Positions 60,431 to 64,000 of a stretch of 64,000 nt of DNA are shown here, in pieces. The notes beneath the pieces were generated by a model. That model had not been told where the DNA came from. It was given only the letters and a program-made list of their open reading frames with translations, and searched no databases. Each line of letters starts with the position of its first letter. Positions within the stretch are counted from its first letter, which is position 1. The DNA is from Climacium dendroides. Taxonomy: Eukaryota; Streptophyta; Bryopsida; Hypnales; Climaciaceae. A program made the position numbers and the translations under genes. The stretch is taken from NCBI GenBank assembly GCA_950106755.1, contig OX467089.1:23479345-23543344 (forward strand), read 5' to 3'.

Positions 60431-60961
60431 TTAGTAGTACTTGATTTCAATGGAGTTCTTCTTTACAGGTCCTATAGCCGTAATCAAGTCCATGTTGAGC
60501 GTTGTCCGAGGGTCTCCACGTTTCTAAATTGGGTGCGTGGTAGAGTGGAAGTTGCATTCTAGAGTAGTGTCACGCCAAAAAACATGGACTACTTGTAGGA
60601 CATTCTCCTTCAGAATTGCTCCTTCGGCCGTCGGGATGTCATCTGTCTAGCTCAAGGAGCATGCAGGAAGTCCATGTATAGGGACCCAACTGCATAAAAT
60701 AAACCATTCTTCCTGAAAGAGCTGTCAAAATTTGTGCGCATTGCTGGTTTATCTTCTTGGGACAATGTTCTTCTAATTGACGGCAATCTAGAAAAGAACC
60801 TCCTGAATGATCCACATAGCATTGTTTCCCTTAAGACCTTCTATGGGAAAACGCATGACAACTTCCTCCGCATGCAGTTGATACCATGGCTTGATGGCCT
60901 CCTATTGTCTAATGAGCCAGTGCTGTTGTATGTGAGGAATAATCTGCTTCCTAGCGGATAG
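60431..60961 (+). pseudogene. HAD/FCP1-type (NLI-interacting factor) phosphatase domain, three stops
   Basis: One frame of 177 codons. LVVLDFNGVLLYR at the start matches the DxDGxL nucleophile motif of HAD phosphatases, except that the second aspartate is asparagine. VEVAF, stop, SSVTPKNMDYL matches the V-x-x-W-T/S-s...n motif II region. NVLLIDGNLEKNLLNDPHS and IPWLDGLL match the acidic motif III and C-terminal end of FCP1/SCP-like domains. Stops are TAG, TAG and TAA; the first replaces the expected tryptophan. Real family members dephosphorylate the RNA polymerase II tail or other proteins. Here the domain sits in the host repeat next to CGGGAGATCTCCCG palindromes (60,257 and 61,049), so it looks like a transposon-captured gene. 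No activity is expected. Confidence 0.7.
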
Positions 60962-61519
60962 GATCCAATGGATCCCTTATCTAGTTTGGGCTTCAACATC
61001 ATGGCAGAAATTCAACATCGTTGATTCATGTTCTCGTGGAGCTTCATCGGGAGATCTCCCATCACTGGATACGGTGTTCCACGTAAGTGACATCACATGT
61101 ACACCGGAGTACGAGTTGTAATTTAAATTGTAAATGCACTTGTAAATGTCTAATAGCCCAAACATTATCAAATATGGATCATTAGTGAAGTGCTACTTCC
61201 CGGGAAATCATTGTAAATGCAAACTCCACATCTTTCTAAATGGTTTCACATGTACACCCACTGCGAATGGTATGTCAGTTTCTGTCCTTAGATTTTAGTG
61301 CCCTTTTGTTTCCAAGTTGAGGACTCGTGCGTGTAAGTCGTTCATCAATTGCTCTGTACATTTGTTTTACATATCAGTAAATAGTGGCCACAACATACAT
61401 TTTTTTGGTAGTTCACCTAAAACATATTGCAATTCCGAAATGCTGAGTGTGGACTGATTTTCTTTACGGCTTCGGAAATGCATTGGCTGCCTTCAATGTC
61501 TTTCAATATGTGATTGTTT

Positions 61520-61920
61520 TTCTACTGTATAGGGAGATCTCCAGTTGGCTGGGGGTTCTCCGTTACGTTGACTGCGTATGTCAACGTCATCGAGAGATCT
61601 CCCGTTGTGTAGAGGTTCTCCATGGAGTTGACTGTCCATTTTAACATCGGGGGAGTACGCATTGTTTAACGAATTTCCATTAAATAGATTGTCTATTTTG
61701 ACGTCATCGGGAGATCTGCCGTTGTTTAGAGGTTCTTTCTAAAGTGAGTGCCCTTTTCAAGCTCATCGCAAGATCTTACCCTTTTCCTGGTTCTCATTGA
61801 AGTGAGTGACCATTCTACATTCATCGGAAGATCTCCTGTTGTTTTGAGGTTCTCAGTGGAGTCAGTGTCCTTCGGAAAAACATTGGGACATCTCTCGGTG
61901 TTTAGGGATTGTCCACTGTT
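61520..61920. repeat. ~60-110-bp repeats each holding a CGGGAGATCTCCCG-type palindrome
   Basis: Six units, each with a version of CATCGGGAGATCTCCCGTTG followed by TTTAGAGGTTCTC and GGAGTGAGTGTCC-like words, near 61,530, 61,590, 61,705, 61,765, 61,823 and 61,885. Single palindromes of the same kind occur at 48,111, 50,066, 60,257, 61,049, 62,767, 62,880 and 63,000, all within host-repeat DNA and none inside the inserted elements. Confidence 0.85.
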
Positions 61921-61941
61921 TGATGAATTTACTTCCTCACT

Positions 61942-62448
61942 ATGTTCTCCGTACAGAAGGCAGTTCTCGTCGTCCTCACAGGTGCTTTATGCGTGGAGGG
62001 AGGTGTTTCGGATCTTCCTCAAATAGTCAACATTCCTTCTGATTTTCGTCACTTCCTTAGACAATTGGTTGAACAAACTAACTGTGGGTTGTGTTCCTCT
62101 ATGGATATATCTACTTTGGGGGAGCTTGCACGACGTCTACTACTGCGAAAGACTTTGAAGGGGTTCCTCTACTTTGCCGGTTTGTGCAACCCTAGTTAGA
62201 GTAATCCTTATCCAAACCGTGCTAGATTATTGAAGCGTATCTTAGGTAGCTCTAGAGAGTGCAGCATTCTTTGGAATCAAACTATTGTACTACTAGAGTT
62301 AGATCCTCTGAAGTGGCCACACGCTAATTTGATAGGTCCCTCCATATGCGTGAGGGATGATATAGATCTCTTAGAAGTAGAACCTCCGTGTTATGTACGG
62401 AAAGAGCTAGTTCACCCCTTCACGTGTCAGTCAAATTCACTAGTTTAG
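61942..62448 (+). pseudogene. Last coding piece of the host repeat, one stop
   Basis: A single frame of 168 codons ending at 62,448, broken only by TAG at 62,197. Stretches such as SMDISTLGELARRLLLRK, RILGSSRECSILWNQ and PSICVRDDIDLLEVEPP look like real protein. No domain was recognised. A possible acceptor lies at CTCCGTACAG (61,949-61,958), so the true start of the exon may be 61,959. It is the 3'-most coding sequence before non-coding DNA. Confidence 0.6.
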
Positions 62449-62731
62449 ATACTGTAGGAATTGCCTCACTTCTTTTTGTGGGCAACTACTTGTTACCTTC
62501 TTTATCAATATGAATAAAATGGGATGAACCCTTCCCTTTTAATAATTACTTTCAAGTTTCATTCAACTGTACTAACAGTTCCCTTGTAGAGTACAATGAA
62601 TGCAAAAATTACATTAGGAGACTTCCAGATACTAATTCTATGGGGACATACTAACAGGTCATTCCTTACTTAGTTCTTCTAACAATGTAAGTGAATAATA
62701 ACCGTTTTCATCGATTTATTACATCACTTGA

Positions 62732-62945
62732 GATCCCAATGTCTTAGATGTATACTACATTGACAAATCTCCCGATGATTCATCTCAATGTGTACAATTA
62801 AATGTTTAAATGTCTTTATTAGTTGTTAATATCTTCCTTTGTTCTTTCCCAATTTCTTGGATGTATACTACATCGACAAATCTCCCGATGATTCATCTCA
62901 ATGTGTACAAATAAATGTTTAAATGTCTTACTTGTTATCATTATT
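62732..62945. repeat. 113-bp tandem duplication with half-palindromes
   Basis: Two copies with GATGTATACTACAT, ACAAATCTCCCGATG and AAATGTTTAAATGTCTT, starting near 62,747 and 62,860. Each keeps the right half of the CGGGAGATCTCCCGATG motif, placing them in the same host repeat. Confidence 0.9.
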
Positions 62946-63584
62946 TGTTCTTTTCTTCCCACTTTCATAGGCATTGTGGTCTCCAAAACCAAAACAACGG
63001 GAGGTCTCTCAATGAAGTCTCCCTGGACAAAGTCTATAATTCCTCACAAAGTCCAAAAGTAGTTAAATATGGCATGTAGGGCACACTAGTACCGCCTTAA
63101 GGTAGGCTCTTTATGTGTTTGTTTGTTTTGTTTGTTACAATGAGATTTCTTACATCGGACGTCCCCAAGTCTTCTTTGGGGTATTGTCAAAAAGCTCTTT
63201 GTAAAGAAGAGAGCACGGGCTTTGTTTTATGGCATTTGGTCCTATGGTGTGAAAGATATTGAATTACAATAAGGTTAAGTTTTTATGAATTAAAAAACTA
63301 CTTTTATTTTGACTGTGGCAACAACATGAGGCACACTAGTGGCGGTTCAAAATGCGACTAGAAACCAGTGTCAATCAAAACCAGCCACAAATATCAGATT
63401 GACGGATATATTGCTAAAAGATGTTGTAGGTTCAAGAAAAGCAAAGGCAAGCCAAATTCAGACATAAAAATAAGTATTTTTTGGAATCTCTAAATGATTG
63501 TTTAAAATATTACAAGTGAAATGTCTAAAATGCTACAAAAAAATTTCATCCATATTGCCTAATTTTTTGAATATTTCAAAAAAA
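62946..63584. other. Non-coding DNA at the edge of the host repeat
   Basis: No gene was recognised. GGCACACTAGT occurs twice (63,083 and 63,333), followed by different sequence each time, which may mark ends of further CACTA-like elements. Direct evidence is weak. Confidence 0.5.
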
Positions 63585-64000
63585 TTTAATACCTTTCCAA
63601 TGGTATATTACATGCCTTCAAATTCCAAAAACTGAGTTAGAAAATGAAAAAAAAGGTTGTAGCAATAGTCAACAACATGTACAGTACTGTGGGGAAAAAA
63701 ACTGCAATGAATTTTGACTGTGGTTCTGTTTTCCACATTTTAGTATAGTGCTAGTAAAATTGTATTTGTCAAATACTAACTGTCATACTTGTTTATCCCT
63801 TGCAGTCACAGTGCTTTCGGATCCTCTTATTTGTACGAAGACAATGGGAAGAAATATCGGTGGAATCCAAATTTTCTATCACTATAAACCAACAACTTAG
63901 TGATGTAGGTACAAACCTTGAAGAAGTTGACCTTCTCCACAACTACACCTCTTTGCAGATTCAGCTCATGAATGGTACAATTCCGTACAGAGGTACCCGT
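63585..64000 (+). pseudogene. Second, inverted and truncated copy of the ParB/methyltransferase gene
   Basis: From about 63,585 the sequence matches the reverse complement of 52,410 down to about 51,965. It starts midway through the 309-bp intronic MITE, runs through the intron to the acceptor TTGCAG (63,800-63,805), then through exon 8 (63,806 to the window end). The 65 codons of exon 8 visible here are open. Where the first copy has TAG (52,032-52,034), this copy has CAG (63,962-63,964). The gene continues beyond the window. The breakpoint at the left lies inside the MITE, so this copy is truncated at its 5' side. Confidence 0.9.

Overview
The window looks like repeat-dense nuclear DNA of a land plant with a large genome. 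The main evidence is a long transposon with the plant CACTA (En/Spm) protein domains Transposase_21/TNP2, DUF4218 and DUF4216. Supporting evidence is a degenerate Ty3/gypsy element, spliced genes with GT/AG introns, and a short CCCTAAA-type (plant telomere) repeat. I cannot name the species. I recognise no ordinary host gene: everything codable belongs to mobile elements, and most of it is broken.

Layout. 1-17,000 is AT-rich and non-coding, with small foldback elements and one roughly 1-kb direct duplication. 17,082-17,830 holds an unrecognised, GC-richer coding remnant. 17,918-24,345 is a decayed Ty3/gypsy gag-pol, with a 227-bp CACTA MITE in it and a 24-bp minisatellite after it. 24,877-26,246 is a repeat that recurs inverted at 48,384-49,767. 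26,704-27,745 is an array of quasi-palindromes. From about 27,770 to 63,100 a host repeat, marked by the palindrome CGGGAGATCTCCCG, is split by large insertions.

Nesting. A 19,757-bp CACTA element (28,275-48,031) carries two divergent genes, a TNPA-like gene on minus and a TNPD-like transposase on plus. A 6,537-bp hAT-like element (33,299-39,835, perfect 8-bp target duplication) sits between them. A 9,669-bp TIR element (50,447-60,115, 10-bp target duplication) interrupts a host reading frame that reads cleanly across the reconstructed empty site.

The 9.7-kb element carries the most unusual content. One gene is a ten-exon minus-strand gene joining a ParB/sulfiredoxin-like motif (WDGNHR) to a beta-class-like DNA amino-methyltransferase domain. 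The other is a plus-strand gene ending in a SWIM zinc finger. A second, inverted, truncated copy of the methyltransferase gene begins at about 63,585 and runs off the window. Most stop codons in these genes fit C-to-T decay, as expected of methylated, silenced DNA. In one case the intact CAG is preserved in the second copy.
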